DNA from: Porticoccus sp041395745
GTDB lineage: Bacteria; Pseudomonadota; Gammaproteobacteria; Pseudomonadales; Porticoccaceae
Assembly (NCBI GenBank): GCA_041395745.1
Contig: JAWKZV010000003.1
Location: 496,001-560,000 of the forward strand
Reading direction: 5' to 3'
DNA length: 64,000 bases
Shown here: positions 53,388 through 63,351 of the stretch, one piece after another
How positions within the stretch are numbered: position 1 is the stretch's first letter
Layout of the letters: each line of letters opens with the position of its first letter
Made by a program: the position numbers and the translations under genes
Notes under the pieces: generated by a model
The model's database searches: none
What the model saw: only the letters and a program-made list of their open reading frames with translations
What the model was told of the DNA's origin: nothing

Positions 53388-55668
53388 GCCTTTGGGCCCC
53401 CGCAGCAGCTCTAGCTCGCTCGTTCAGATCTCCAAAGATGCTTTCCATGGTACGCTCAACAAGTGGTTTGGTGCCGGCATCAAGCATACGCAACTCACCA
53501 CAAACAATCGCTTTGGCCAGCTCGTTGCCCGTCTTCATGCCGGATCGCTTGCCGGCCTGGTCCACAAACAGAAATTGCAGGCTGTTTGGGTTGAACCAGG
53601 CTACTTTTTCCCTGCGACCATCCCGATACTCGAACCAAGTGCCAAACTCCATCAGCTTCAGCTTTTCTATCACAGTTTTTTCCCGATCACCCAGCTGAGA
53701 GATATCTGCACGCTCTCCAGCACGGCGCTCCGCCAGTCGCACAAGTTTGTTGCGCAGATCCTCAGGGGCAGGCTCAGGCTTGAGATTGCGCTCCCTCAAC
53801 TGGTAGATGCGATCAATTGAGCGTTTCAGTTTCAACGCTTTGTCACTGGCATAGCCAATCATGTCGAATCCACACTGGATCATTGACTCGATCCACAGAT
53901 AATGCTGTCGCCAGCGCAACCACTCCCCGGCAGAACCACTCAACTCCAGCCCCCACAGCATATCTTCCACCAGGCTGATGGACTGCCGCCAGGACTCACT
54001 CTCCTCACCGTGGCGCAACAATATATGCACCATGTAATCAGTCCAGGGTTGCAGAAAGAAAAGCAACATGGCGGAAGGGATATTCCTGTCGGCAATGCGC
54101 TGACGCAACTCCCGGTTAACCCGTTGTTTCACCTCAATCAGGCGATCCTCGCCACGAGCGCGCTCCATAGCACGTTTTTCCAACAGCTTGATGCGCACTT
54201 CGACTTTTTGCACGTAGCCATTAAACGCCATCAGCAGGGAAGCAAACAGTCGTGTTTCCACATCAGGGGCATCGAGCACCTGTCGGACTGTAACGCGGAT
54301 CTGCTCCAGCATATCGAACTGACAGGAGCCGTCATTACTGACCCATTGAGAGCCTGCATCTGCCAGCACATTCAGCAGCAGGCGCGCAGGATGCTCCTGA
54401 TGCCGGAAAAAGTCGGTTTCGGTAAACGCCAGCTTCAGGAACGGGGTGTGCAGGTAACTGAGCAGCGCTTTGACGCAGTCGGGGATCTGTTCGTCATTAA
54501 GGATGTACTCGAATAGCATACCCACCAGATCAATGGTACGGATGTCATCACCACCCATGGCGGGCGTTTCCGTGGCATGGGTAATCTGTTTCAGCTGATC
54601 AACCAGGGTTGATCTGGCACGGGCGATATCGAGCGGCTTGATCTGGTTGGCAGCAGCCAAAAAATCAGCCGCCATCGCCTGCTCGTAATGCTGCAATTGC
54701 ACCACCGCCTCGACCAACTGCCTTTCCGTGTACTGAAGAGGCTGTCCGGCGAGGGCCACACGCTCAGTCGACACCGAGGAAACAAGCCGCCGCTGCAATA
54801 ACTGGATGCTGTCCAGCAACTGATTCTGGTATTCCCGGGACGGAAGCTCCCGGGAAGGAGGCGTAACTGCATATCCATCGGCTGCCACTATCTCCTGCAA
54901 TACCGGAATCTGCTGCGCCTGTGTCCGTGCAGAGCGGCGGCGTGGCTCGGCTCCGGTGAAGCGGGCGGAATCTCCTTCTTTGGCCTTTTCCACCTGGTAA
55001 CTGAGATTGGGCAACACCCCCAGCTCTATCAGCTTGCCATTGGCCTGCATATACAGGTCGTCCAATTGAGGGATAAACAGTCGATCAAACAGTTTGTAGA
55101 TCACCAGTCTTGCCGCCAACTGGATATCGGTGATGGCGAGGGATCGCTTCAATGCCTCACAGAAAGCACCGGGAGCAAGAGGAAGATTGTCTTCTTCAAC
55201 TTTCTTGCCAGAAGCCAGTAGCGCCATCCGCTGTGCCAGCGACCAAAGGACTTCAACATTTTCCACTTCCGCCCGCTTGCGAATGGACGAAAGGGCCAGA
55301 TCCTCTTCAACATCTTCATCACCCATCAAGGCCATATCACGGTGCGATGAGGGATGAAGGGGACGCCTTTCCTCGCCAGCCATTGATCCAGCCAGGTGAC
55401 GGCCGGGCTCGGGAGCAGAAAAACGGTCGAAAGCCTCATCCAGGGAACGCAGAAAACAACGGGAGATTTCGTTGTGGCGGGCACTGATCTGGGAGCGTGC
55501 ATGCAGAAATTCAAAGCCCTGCTCACCCTCGGAGGGCTTTTGGGCGTAATCGATCAGCCGATCATGAACGGTATGGAGAAACTGCTTGAAGGCGGCCCTG
55601 GACATTTCAAGGACCAGTTCGCGAATCAGGGCTACGCCCCGGTCGGAAAGCCCACGCCAGTTGTTCAT
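53377..55668 (-). CDS. DUF1631 family protein
   Basis: 763 aa, soluble, strongly helical. It starts MNNWRGLSDRGVALIRELVL after a GGAG ribosome site. The family parts are FLHTVHDRLIDYAQK, the central VDLVGMLFEYILND, SYLHTPFLKLAFTETDFF and the C-terminal GTWFEYRDGRREKVAWFNPN near residue 660, followed by the PilZ-like FLFVDQAGKRSGMKTGNELA. Function unknown. Translational coupling to a PilZ gene suggests joint c-di-GMP sensing. Confidence 0.86.
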   Translation of the reverse strand: MNNWRGLSDRGVALIRELVLEMSRAAFKQFLHTVHDRLIDYAQKPSEGEQGFEFLHARSQISARHNEISRCFLRSLDEAFDRFSAPEPGRHLAGSMAGEERRPLHPSSHRDMALMGDEDVEEDLALSSIRKRAEVENVEVLWSLAQRMALLASGKKVEEDNLPLAPGAFCEALKRSLAITDIQLAARLVIYKLFDRLFIPQLDDLYMQANGKLIELGVLPNLSYQVEKAKEGDSARFTGAEPRRRSARTQAQQIPVLQEIVAADGYAVTPPSRELPSREYQNQLLDSIQLLQRRLVSSVSTERVALAGQPLQYTERQLVEAVVQLQHYEQAMAADFLAAANQIKPLDIARARSTLVDQLKQITHATETPAMGGDDIRTIDLVGMLFEYILNDEQIPDCVKALLSYLHTPFLKLAFTETDFFRHQEHPARLLLNVLADAGSQWVSNDGSCQFDMLEQIRVTVRQVLDAPDVETRLFASLLMAFNGYVQKVEVRIKLLEKRAMERARGEDRLIEVKQRVNRELRQRIADRNIPSAMLLFFLQPWTDYMVHILLRHGEESESWRQSISLVEDMLWGLELSGSAGEWLRWRQHYLWIESMIQCGFDMIGYASDKALKLKRSIDRIYQLRERNLKPEPAPEDLRNKLVRLAERRAGERADISQLGDREKTVIEKLKLMEFGTWFEYRDGRREKVAWFNPNSLQFLFVDQAGKRSGMKTGNELAKAIVCGELRMLDAGTKPLVERTMESIFGDLNERARAAAGAQRHVI

Positions 55669-55779
55669 GACTCCGCCGCCACCTTTTTAAATATATGCAA
55701 GAGAATGGGTACCTAGGCGGGGGATAGTGTTATGAAATTGACGCAAATACAAGCCCATTCTGCCGAACGGCGGCGCGAC

Positions 55780-56283
55780 TCACTTTTGCGCCTGAATTTT
55801 GACCAATAGCGATTGCAACTGCCCCTTGATACCCGGCTTCTGACCGGAAAGGGGCAGCCCCTGTCGCACCAGTTGTTCCGCCAACTGCAACTGCATCATG
55901 GCAAGATAATTAGTTGCCATCACCAGATACACTTCCGGCTCCGCGTGGTCGATACGCAGGGCGCGCTCTGCCACTGCATTTGACCGGTCGTACTCGCGAC
56001 TGCGATTGAGCTGCCAGGCATCCTCCAGCAATGCCATTACCGCCGTGTTACCACTAACTGGCGCAGACACCGTGGGCTCGATGCGCTGACCAGAAGGCTG
56101 CTCCATGACCGGCGGCGGCTGCACCGGGGTTGTTGTACCACCTGTCTGCCGGGGCGGCTGGGTGACCGTTCCGGGCTGAGGGGAACCCGCTGGCCGTGAT
56201 TCACTAACCGGAACGTACACCTGGGCACAACCACTCAACAAGCCGAGCATCAACACCAGCGCAACGGGAAATAGCCTTTTCAT
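55780..56283 (-). CDS. TPR-like outer-membrane lipoprotein
   Basis: 167 aa from the ATG sharing 1 nt with the mrcB stop (TGATG); ATG 56289 is an alternative. The signal peptide ends in a lipobox LLSGC, followed by a proline/threonine-rich linker (TQPPRQTGGTTTPVQPPP) and a helical TPR-like domain (WQLNRSREYDRSNAVAERAL). The position after PBP1B suggests a role in peptidoglycan synthesis, but it does not show an LpoB domain that I recognise. Confidence 0.72.
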   Translation of the reverse strand: MKRLFPVALVLMLGLLSGCAQVYVPVSESRPAGSPQPGTVTQPPRQTGGTTTPVQPPPVMEQPSGQRIEPTVSAPVSGNTAVMALLEDAWQLNRSREYDRSNAVAERALRIDHAEPEVYLVMATNYLAMMQLQLAEQLVRQGLPLSGQKPGIKGQLQSLLVKIQAQK

Positions 56284-58607
56284 CACCATCCGAATTTATC
56301 CTTGAACCAGTCTATGACCCCGTCGAAGCTGGCGGGTCGGCAACTGCTGTACTGCTGTGGCTCACTGCCGTCGACGAAGGGCAGATAGCGGGCACCTTCG
56401 CACCCTTCCCAGCTCAGTAGCCCAGCATAGGGCTCCACCCAATGGTAACTGACCCCATCCGGTTGGTGGAACACCATGGAACGGTTATCCAGACCGCCCA
56501 TCACGTCGGTCCACAGTTGCAGTGCCCCCGTGCCGCCGGTGAGCGGCGTCTTGCCATTATCGTCCCGCCCCATCCAGACCACACTGAGGTAATTGCCGCT
56601 GAAACCAGCAAACCAGCTGTCCCGCTGATCGTTGGTTGTACCGGTCTTGCCTGCTAACACCAGGGACTCAGGCAGTCGCCGGTAGGCGCTCTTGCCGGTG
56701 CCCTCGCGCAATACAACCTGCATGGCATAGTGCAGGAGGTGCATTGTTTTGGGATCAAAGCGCTGCTCACCCTTGAAGGGGTAACGCTGCAAGGGCGTGT
56801 TAGTGGCGGTAAACACCGAATCAATCGCCCTCAACTGGGTATAAAAACCGTTGGCAGCGATGGTGTGGTAGAGCTGAGCCACTTCCACCGGCGACATGGA
56901 CACCGCCCCTAGCAGCAGCGACGGCAATTCGGGCAACGATTCCTGATATCCCAGTCGGTGAAGCACGTTCACCACTTTGCCAACGCCGATATCCAGTCCG
57001 AGCCTGGCAGCCGCCTGGTTATAGGATTGCCCCAGGGCCTGGTAGAGGGGCACAGGGCCATGACTCTCACGACCGAAGTTGCGCGGCTCCCAAACGTTGC
57101 CATCGGCCCCCTTCACTGACAGAGGCGAATCATCGATCAGGCTGGCCAGGGTATAACGCACGGGCTGCTCCAGCGCGGCCAGGTAAACTGCCGGCTTGAC
57201 GGTGGAACCGATCTGCCGCCGGGCGTCCAGGGCACGGTTAAAGCCGGCGTAGCCCGCCTGCCTGTCCCCGGCCATAGCCACCACTTCACCTGAGCCGACG
57301 CGCACAATCACCGCCGCACCCTGCAACTTTCCTGACTCGATGCGATAACCGCTCTCCAGGTTGGCGACACGACTGGCCATTTTCCCCTCCAGCATGCGCT
57401 GCACCTGGGGATCAAAATGGGTAAAGATGCGCAACCCTTCGTTCTGCAGGTCATCCTCGTCGTACTGCTCCCGCAGGCGCCGTTTCACCAGTTCCAGAAA
57501 GGCTGGATACTGCCAGCGCCCGCCGCGACCATTCTGGGCATCAACCACACCCAGAGGCTGCTGCTGGGCCCGCTGCGCCTGAGCGGAATCGATAACACCC
57601 TGCTCAGCCATCAGTCGCAACACCAGATTTCGGCGTTGCAGAGCACGCTCCGGCTGGCGCCAGGGGTTGTAATAGGAAGCACCCTTGACCAGCCCGATCA
57701 GCAGCGCTACCTGATGCAGCTCCAGGTCTTCGACCGGGCGCTGGAAATAGTGGCGGCTGGCGAGACCAAAGCCATGGACAGCGCGATCCCCGGCCTGCCC
57801 CAGATAGACCTCGTTGATGTAGGTTTCAAGAATTTCCTGTTTGCTGAAATGAACTTCCAGCAACACCGACATGACGGCTTCCTGGAGTTTGCGCGACAGG
57901 GTTCTATGTTGGTTGAGGTAAAAGTTTTTCACCAACTGCTGTGTCAGGGTGCTGCCCCCCTGGGCGAGGCGACCCTCTTTCAGGTTGGCGACCATGGCGC
58001 GGGCGACACCGCGAAATGACAGACCGTGGTGCTCGTAAAAACCCTGGTCTTCCACTGCGACCAGACCGTCGGCCAGGTAGGGAGGCAGCTGGGTCAGTTG
58101 CACCAGCTCGCGATCTTCCTTGTGGGAGGGGTAGATGCCGCCGATCACCATCGGCTCCAGCCGCGCCAATGGCAGCGTGCCGCCATGGCTGTCGCTGAGC
58201 GAGGACACGCTGTTGCCGTTGAAAGAAACTCTCATCAGGCGAGCCGGCTCGGAACCATCCCAGAACTCGAAGCCGCGGGAGTACAACTCTACCCGGCTAC
58301 TGGCCACACTGTATTGCCCCGGTTCCTTGGCAGCCGAGACGCGCCGGTAACCCAGGTTGTCCAGCTCCCATTGCAATTGTTCACGACCGACGGATTGGCC
58401 CTGGTACAACTCCAGGGCACGGCTGTAGACATGGGACGGCAGGGACCATTTGCGCCCGGAAAATTTCTGGTAGACCACCGCATCCAGGATCAACACGCCA
58501 ACGACGCCGACGATCATCGCCAGAATCGACAGCCGCCATAACCAGCGCCATCCGGATGGTGACTTGCGCTTGCCGCGTTTCTGTTTCTTGCGTCGTCTAC
58601 TGACCAA
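56283..58607 (-). CDS. mrcB: Penicillin-binding protein 1B
   Basis: 774 aa bifunctional peptidoglycan synthase. It has a basic cytoplasmic N-terminus (SRRRKKQKRGKRK), one membrane helix, a UB2H domain (about 60-150), and glycosyltransferase GT51 with VAVEDQGFYEHHGLSFRGVA and GGSTLTQQLVKNFYLNQHRT. The transpeptidase has the serine motif RQIGSTVKPAVYL, SYNQAA and GKTGTTNDQRDSWFAG. It polymerises and cross-links glycan in the periplasm. It precedes the lipoprotein gene in an apparent two-gene operon. Confidence 0.96.
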   Translation of the reverse strand: MVSRRRKKQKRGKRKSPSGWRWLWRLSILAMIVGVVGVLILDAVVYQKFSGRKWSLPSHVYSRALELYQGQSVGREQLQWELDNLGYRRVSAAKEPGQYSVASSRVELYSRGFEFWDGSEPARLMRVSFNGNSVSSLSDSHGGTLPLARLEPMVIGGIYPSHKEDRELVQLTQLPPYLADGLVAVEDQGFYEHHGLSFRGVARAMVANLKEGRLAQGGSTLTQQLVKNFYLNQHRTLSRKLQEAVMSVLLEVHFSKQEILETYINEVYLGQAGDRAVHGFGLASRHYFQRPVEDLELHQVALLIGLVKGASYYNPWRQPERALQRRNLVLRLMAEQGVIDSAQAQRAQQQPLGVVDAQNGRGGRWQYPAFLELVKRRLREQYDEDDLQNEGLRIFTHFDPQVQRMLEGKMASRVANLESGYRIESGKLQGAAVIVRVGSGEVVAMAGDRQAGYAGFNRALDARRQIGSTVKPAVYLAALEQPVRYTLASLIDDSPLSVKGADGNVWEPRNFGRESHGPVPLYQALGQSYNQAAARLGLDIGVGKVVNVLHRLGYQESLPELPSLLLGAVSMSPVEVAQLYHTIAANGFYTQLRAIDSVFTATNTPLQRYPFKGEQRFDPKTMHLLHYAMQVVLREGTGKSAYRRLPESLVLAGKTGTTNDQRDSWFAGFSGNYLSVVWMGRDDNGKTPLTGGTGALQLWTDVMGGLDNRSMVFHQPDGVSYHWVEPYAGLLSWEGCEGARYLPFVDGSEPQQYSSCRPASFDGVIDWFKDKFGW

Positions 58608-58655
58608 ACCGTGTTCCTCTCCAGGGGGACAGCGCAGTGCCTGTCCACACCATCC

Positions 58656-58683
58656 TTTACTCTCTACCGGGGCCGGGCATAAT
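58656..58683 (+). promoter_or_regulatory. Candidate sigma-70 promoter for the PfkB kinase gene
   Basis: TTTACT (58656-58661) and CATAAT (58678-58683) with a 16-nt spacer, 32 nt before the ATG in the mrcB/kinase divergent gap. Four of six -35 and five of six -10 bases fit consensus. Confidence 0.4.
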
Positions 58684-58715
58684 AGCCGCCTGATTCACTT
58701 TCATAAACTGTCCCC

Positions 58716-59732
58716 ATGAGCCAATACCACGTCTACGGCCTCGGCGCCGCTCTCGTCGACACAGAAATCGAAGTCACTGATCAGGATTTACAACAACTCC
58801 ATGTGGACAAGGGACTGATGACTCTGGTGGACGAACAACGCCACCATCAATTGCTGGAACACCTGAGCCAACACCTGACCGCCTCAAAAAGGGCCAGTGG
58901 CGGATCGGCGGCCAACTCCATCATCGCTGTCAGCAGCTTTGGCGGCCAGGCCTTCTATTCCTGCAAGGTGGCTGATGACGAGCACGGCCACTTCTACCTG
59001 AACGATCTGTCCGCGGCCGGGGTTGACTATCACCACAATGGCAAACTGGCGGACGGCATCACCGGCAAGTGCCTGGTATTGATCACGCCGGATGCGGAAC
59101 GTTCCATGAATACCTTTCTCGGCATCAGTGAAACGGTGTCGGAACAGGAGTTGCACCCGGAGGCCATTGCCAATTCACAGTACGTCTATCTGGAAGGTTA
59201 TCTGGTCACGTCAGAGAGTGGCCGCGCCGCAGCGATTCGCGCCCGCGAAATTGCCGAACAGCACGGCGTCAGGACTGCTCTGAGCCTGTCTGATCCCGGC
59301 ATGGTGAGATTCTTCCGGGAGGGACTGCAGCAGATGATCGGCCAGCGGGTCGACCTGCTGTTCTGCAATGAGGCGGAAGCTCTCGGCTGGACCGGTGCAG
59401 ACTCCATCGAAACCGCCGCGCGCCAGTTGCTCGAGATTGCCAATAGCTTCGCCATTACGCTGGGCTCGGAAGGTGCACTGGTATGCGATGGCAATGAGTT
59501 TCACCGCATTCCCGCTCACGCCGTCACAGCCGTGGACACCAACGGCGCCGGAGACATGTTTGCCGGGGCTTTCCTCTATGCCATCACCCACGGCTACGAT
59601 TACCCCACCGCTGGCCGGCTGGCCAGCCTGGCATCAGCAAACGTAGTCAGCCAGTTCGGGCCACGACTGCCGCTGAATCAGTATCCGGAAATTCTCAGCG
59701 CCTTTGAAAGCTCCGTGGCGTCAGGGTTCTAA
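58716..59732 (+). CDS. PfkB-family carbohydrate/nucleoside kinase (adenosine-kinase-like)
   Basis: 338 aa ribokinase fold. It starts MSQYHVYGLGAALVDTEIEV, then GGSAANSIIAVSSFGGQAFY near residue 65, LCNEAEALGW-type LLFCNEAEALGW, and the catalytic anion hole VDTNGAGDMFAGAFLY. It phosphorylates a sugar or nucleoside with ATP. Similar gammaproteobacterial proteins are often labelled adenosine kinase; the substrate is not fixed by sequence. Its end overlaps the convergent EAL gene by 4 nt. Confidence 0.86.
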   Translation: MSQYHVYGLGAALVDTEIEVTDQDLQQLHVDKGLMTLVDEQRHHQLLEHLSQHLTASKRASGGSAANSIIAVSSFGGQAFYSCKVADDEHGHFYLNDLSAAGVDYHHNGKLADGITGKCLVLITPDAERSMNTFLGISETVSEQELHPEAIANSQYVYLEGYLVTSESGRAAAIRAREIAEQHGVRTALSLSDPGMVRFFREGLQQMIGQRVDLLFCNEAEALGWTGADSIETAARQLLEIANSFAITLGSEGALVCDGNEFHRIPAHAVTAVDTNGAGDMFAGAFLYAITHGYDYPTAGRLASLASANVVSQFGPRLPLNQYPEILSAFESSVASGF

Positions 59733-62248
59733 CCGAGGTCGGCCAGTGGAAACGGCCTGGCTATCAGATAACCTTGGGCATAATCGACACCGATTTCCTG
59801 GAGCATAGAAAGCTGACTGCTATTTTCCACGCATTCAGCGATGGTGGATATGCCCATGATATGGCCGAGGTGGTTGATGGTGCTGACCATGGAGTAATCC
59901 ACTTCGTTCAGCTCCATATTGCGGATGAAACTACCGTCGATTTTCAGGTAGTCCACCGGCAGCTCTTTCAGGTAACCCAGTGACGAGAGACCGCTGCCAA
60001 AATCGTCCAGCGAGAAATAGCAGCCTAGATCCTTGAGAGCATGGATCAGCTCCATGGCCCGGTCAAAATGGCGAATGGCAGCAGTTTCAGTGACTTCGAA
60101 CTGCAGCCTTGATGGGCTTACACCGGTAGTCTGGAACTTATCGATAATGAAATCCTTAAGCCCCTCATCCCCCACCGTATTACCGGAAAGATTTACCGCA
60201 AAGCGCTGTTCTTTGTCTGCATTGTGCTGCAGGTGGTCGAAAATCCGGTTCAACACCCAGCGATCAATGTCTTCCACCAGACCGTAGTGCTCTGCCACTG
60301 GAATGAACTTGCCCGGTGGCACAATATTGCCCTCCCGGTCGACCATGCGCACCAATGCCTCGTAATGACGCACCTTTGATGCACGACCTTCCCGTACCGG
60401 CACAATCGGCTGACAATAGAGAACGAAACGGTCTTCTTCCAGGGCTTCAGAGATAATAGGAATCCACTGGGCGATGCTCTGCCGCTGACTCACCTCTACA
60501 TTGCGGTAGTTGAAATTGATTCGGTTGCGGCCCGATTCCTTTGCGGTGGCGCAGGAAGTGCCCGCCGCCACAAGCACATCGATTTCCGACGTGGTACTGC
60601 GATCAATCACCTTGGCGCCGATACTGGCACCCACCTTGAGACGTCGCTCACCCCAGGGGAAGCTGAACTCCTTAATCTGCCAGAGCAGCTGCTCAGCCAC
60701 CTCGCGACTCTCATCGACACTGCGGTCATTGATCAACAGGGCAAATTCATCATTGCCGATGCGTGCTACCACATCCCGGGGACCCGCCTGTTTTTCCAGC
60801 ATCCGGGCAAACTGGCAAAGCAGCTCGTCGCCAGCATTGTGGCCACAGGTATCATTGATTACCGAAAAGTTATACAGGTCGATATACAACAGGGTATGGG
60901 TAGTTTCGGCGGAGTGGGCGGCGTCGATAGCCTTGAGTATTTCATTTTCCAGCAAACGGCGGTTGGCAAGCTGAGTCAATGGGTCGTGGGTTGCCTGCCA
61001 GGTCAGCCTGGTCGATACACGTCGGGCCTCGCTGATGGACCGGAACACCAATACCGTCCCGGTAATCTCGTTGAGCCGATTGCGCAGGGGGGTGGCGGTG
61101 GCCACTACCTGCAGGGGCTGCTGTCCCGGTACTTTCAGCAAGGTGTTTTCCGGTACAGCTATTGTCTTACCCCTTGCCAAGGCTGCCAAACACGGAGATT
61201 CCACCCCATCACCACTTTCGCTGATCAGCGCCATCAGCTCGCCCACATAGCGGTTCGGCTGGGGATCATTCACCCCCAGCAATTCCATGCCGATCGGATT
61301 CAGGTGCTCCACCAGGCCATGGCGATCCGTGAGCAGGATGCCATCCACTACTTGGCTGAACACCGCACTGAGCAATTTGCGCTGGTGGAACAACGCCTCC
61401 AGATTAGCAGACTCCAGCGTGACATCCTGCAAGAGCACCACCCAGCCGCCCCGCTGGGTCGCAGAGGGGAAACAACTGGCACGCAAAGCAAGACTCTCAC
61501 CGTCAGCGGTGGCCCCTTCCTGAATATACGCAGCGTCTGTTTCCGGCGGCCCTTCAAGGGCCAGCTTGAGATTGACATCAGCCTCGCCACTTAGCCCGGG
61601 CAGCAATACCCGCAACGGACGATTCTGCAATTGCTGGCAGCTATAGCCAAACAGGTGTTGGAGAGACTCATTGGCATCTACAATCAATTGCTGTCCATCG
61701 AGTACCAGCATCGGCAAACGCGCCCCCTCCATGTACACGGGACAGCGCTCGGACTGCAACGGAGTGGCAGGAGGTTCGCGTCGGGGAGGATGGCTAACGA
61801 CCGTATTAAAAGGCGCTTCATCTATCTGCACCATACAGCAGTCGCCCAACTCCGACAGACTCAGGGGGGTGAACTGCACCCGATTCAGGGGCATCTGGCG
61901 GGGGCTGCCTGCCATCACCACTTCCAGATTGTCCAGGCATTCGGGCTGGCGCAACTGGTCCCAAGTGGTAATACGCCCTTGATAGAGAGCATCATCCACA
62001 GCCTCGGCAAATGCCGTTCCCACCAAGCCGGGAAATATTGTGTCGTAGGGACGGTCGGCGACATCCTGTCCGGACAGCCCCGTCCAGTCGGATAGCCAGT
62101 GATTCCAGAAACGGATGCGCAATCGGCTATCCAGCAGAACGACCCCGAGGCCCTGGTGTTCCAGCATCGCCACTGCGAACTCGGAAGAAAGCGAGGAGGA
62201 CGCATGAAATAGCGCAGATAGGTCTGTATTCACAGTCTGTCCCACCAC
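59729..62248 (-). CDS. PAS-GGDEF-EAL cyclic-di-GMP phosphodiesterase-type protein
   Basis: 839 aa without membrane segments. About three PAS-like domains (20-410; LDSRLRIRFWNHWLSDWTGL, then MLVLDGQQLIVDANESLQHL, then ILLTDRHGLVEHLNPIGMEL) precede a GGDEF domain whose signature reads RIGNDEF, without the RxxD inhibitory site. A full EAL domain (about 600-835) has HYEALVRMV, the Asn/Glu motifs and DFGSGLSSLGYLKELPVDYL with KIDGSFI. Expected to hydrolyse c-di-GMP under PAS control; cyclase activity is doubtful. Confidence 0.88.
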   Translation of the reverse strand: MVGQTVNTDLSALFHASSSLSSEFAVAMLEHQGLGVVLLDSRLRIRFWNHWLSDWTGLSGQDVADRPYDTIFPGLVGTAFAEAVDDALYQGRITTWDQLRQPECLDNLEVVMAGSPRQMPLNRVQFTPLSLSELGDCCMVQIDEAPFNTVVSHPPRREPPATPLQSERCPVYMEGARLPMLVLDGQQLIVDANESLQHLFGYSCQQLQNRPLRVLLPGLSGEADVNLKLALEGPPETDAAYIQEGATADGESLALRASCFPSATQRGGWVVLLQDVTLESANLEALFHQRKLLSAVFSQVVDGILLTDRHGLVEHLNPIGMELLGVNDPQPNRYVGELMALISESGDGVESPCLAALARGKTIAVPENTLLKVPGQQPLQVVATATPLRNRLNEITGTVLVFRSISEARRVSTRLTWQATHDPLTQLANRRLLENEILKAIDAAHSAETTHTLLYIDLYNFSVINDTCGHNAGDELLCQFARMLEKQAGPRDVVARIGNDEFALLINDRSVDESREVAEQLLWQIKEFSFPWGERRLKVGASIGAKVIDRSTTSEIDVLVAAGTSCATAKESGRNRINFNYRNVEVSQRQSIAQWIPIISEALEEDRFVLYCQPIVPVREGRASKVRHYEALVRMVDREGNIVPPGKFIPVAEHYGLVEDIDRWVLNRIFDHLQHNADKEQRFAVNLSGNTVGDEGLKDFIIDKFQTTGVSPSRLQFEVTETAAIRHFDRAMELIHALKDLGCYFSLDDFGSGLSSLGYLKELPVDYLKIDGSFIRNMELNEVDYSMVSTINHLGHIMGISTIAECVENSSQLSMLQEIGVDYAQGYLIARPFPLADLG

Positions 62249-62284
62249 TTAACCTCCCTCGCTAGAACCAACATCCTGACTCAT

Positions 62285-63346
62285 CTAACCCTGTGCGAGC
62301 AGTTCCCGCAAGTCGATAATCGCCGCATTGGCTCGACTGATATAAGAGGCCATCACCAGAGAGTGATTGGCGACAAACCCGAACCCGCTGCCATTGAGGA
62401 TCATCGGGCTGTAGACAGTTTCCTGGGTAGCCTCGAGCTCACGGATAATCTGTTGCAGACTGACCCGAGCATTCTTCTTGCGGAGCACTTCATCAAAGTC
62501 TACTTCAATGGCCTTGAGCAGATGGATCAGTGCCCAGGTACTGCCCCGTGCCTCGTAGAACACATCATCAATTTCAAGCCAGGGGGTTTTCACCTCCAGC
62601 TCACCCGGTGTTGTGGTGGACTGCTGACTGGCAGTGTCTCCCGCCAGATCGGTATTGATGCGACGCTGGCCAACACTCGCGCTGAGCCGCTGGGACAGAC
62701 TGCCAAGGCGGGTTTCCACAGTGCCCAGCCAATAGCGCAGGTTATCGGCGCGGGCATAAAACTGAGCGTCAAACTCGTCGTCATTAGTGAGCCGCTTCAG
62801 GTAACCCTCCAGATAGTGTACGCCGTCGCGGTATTCGGATTCCGATGCGGGCACCACCCAGCTGCTGTGGTCAAAGTTGAAACGGGATTCGGCCAGTGCC
62901 AGATCATTGTCTTCGGTGGACTGGGAAAGTGAGCGGCTAAAGGCTTCCCGCATGGCCTTGCTGAAGTCCCGTACCTGAATGACCACCCCGTACTCCCAGC
63001 TCGGAAGATTATCCAGCCAGATACCGGGAGGAGCGATGTCATTACTCAGGTAACCACCTCGCTTGTTGAGCAGAGTGTCGACGACAGCAACCAATGCCGC
63101 GGTGGATGTGCTGCCTACCACCTGCCGGGATGCCCTCAGATGGGCATTTTCCTGCACGTCAAACTCTCCGGGCTCGTCGCTCCACAGCCAGCTCAATACC
63201 AATACAACCAGCAGATAGCCTATAAGTAGCAGCACCCCAGCCCTAATCCAGAAGGGGTTTCCGGGGCCGGTGTAGTCTTCCGCCAACGCCTCGCCCGCAT
63301 CACTGGCGCGACGCGACCATTTCCTTGCCCAGAGAGGCATTTTCAT
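62285..63346 (-). CDS. DUF2333 family inner-membrane protein
   Basis: 353 aa from ATG 63346 (MKMPLWARKWSRRASDAGEA), with GGAGG upstream. One transmembrane helix (AGVLLLIGYLLVVLVLSWLW) is followed by a long predicted periplasmic domain with GGYLSNDIAPPGIWLDNLPS and RGSTWALIHLLKAIEVDF, which I recognise as DUF2333. Function unknown. Its start lies within 6 nt of the PCu(A)C stop, so the pair may be co-transcribed. Confidence 0.83.
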   Translation of the reverse strand: MKMPLWARKWSRRASDAGEALAEDYTGPGNPFWIRAGVLLLIGYLLVVLVLSWLWSDEPGEFDVQENAHLRASRQVVGSTSTAALVAVVDTLLNKRGGYLSNDIAPPGIWLDNLPSWEYGVVIQVRDFSKAMREAFSRSLSQSTEDNDLALAESRFNFDHSSWVVPASESEYRDGVHYLEGYLKRLTNDDEFDAQFYARADNLRYWLGTVETRLGSLSQRLSASVGQRRINTDLAGDTASQQSTTTPGELEVKTPWLEIDDVFYEARGSTWALIHLLKAIEVDFDEVLRKKNARVSLQQIIRELEATQETVYSPMILNGSGFGFVANHSLVMASYISRANAAIIDLRELLAQG

Positions 63347-63351
63347 TCCAT

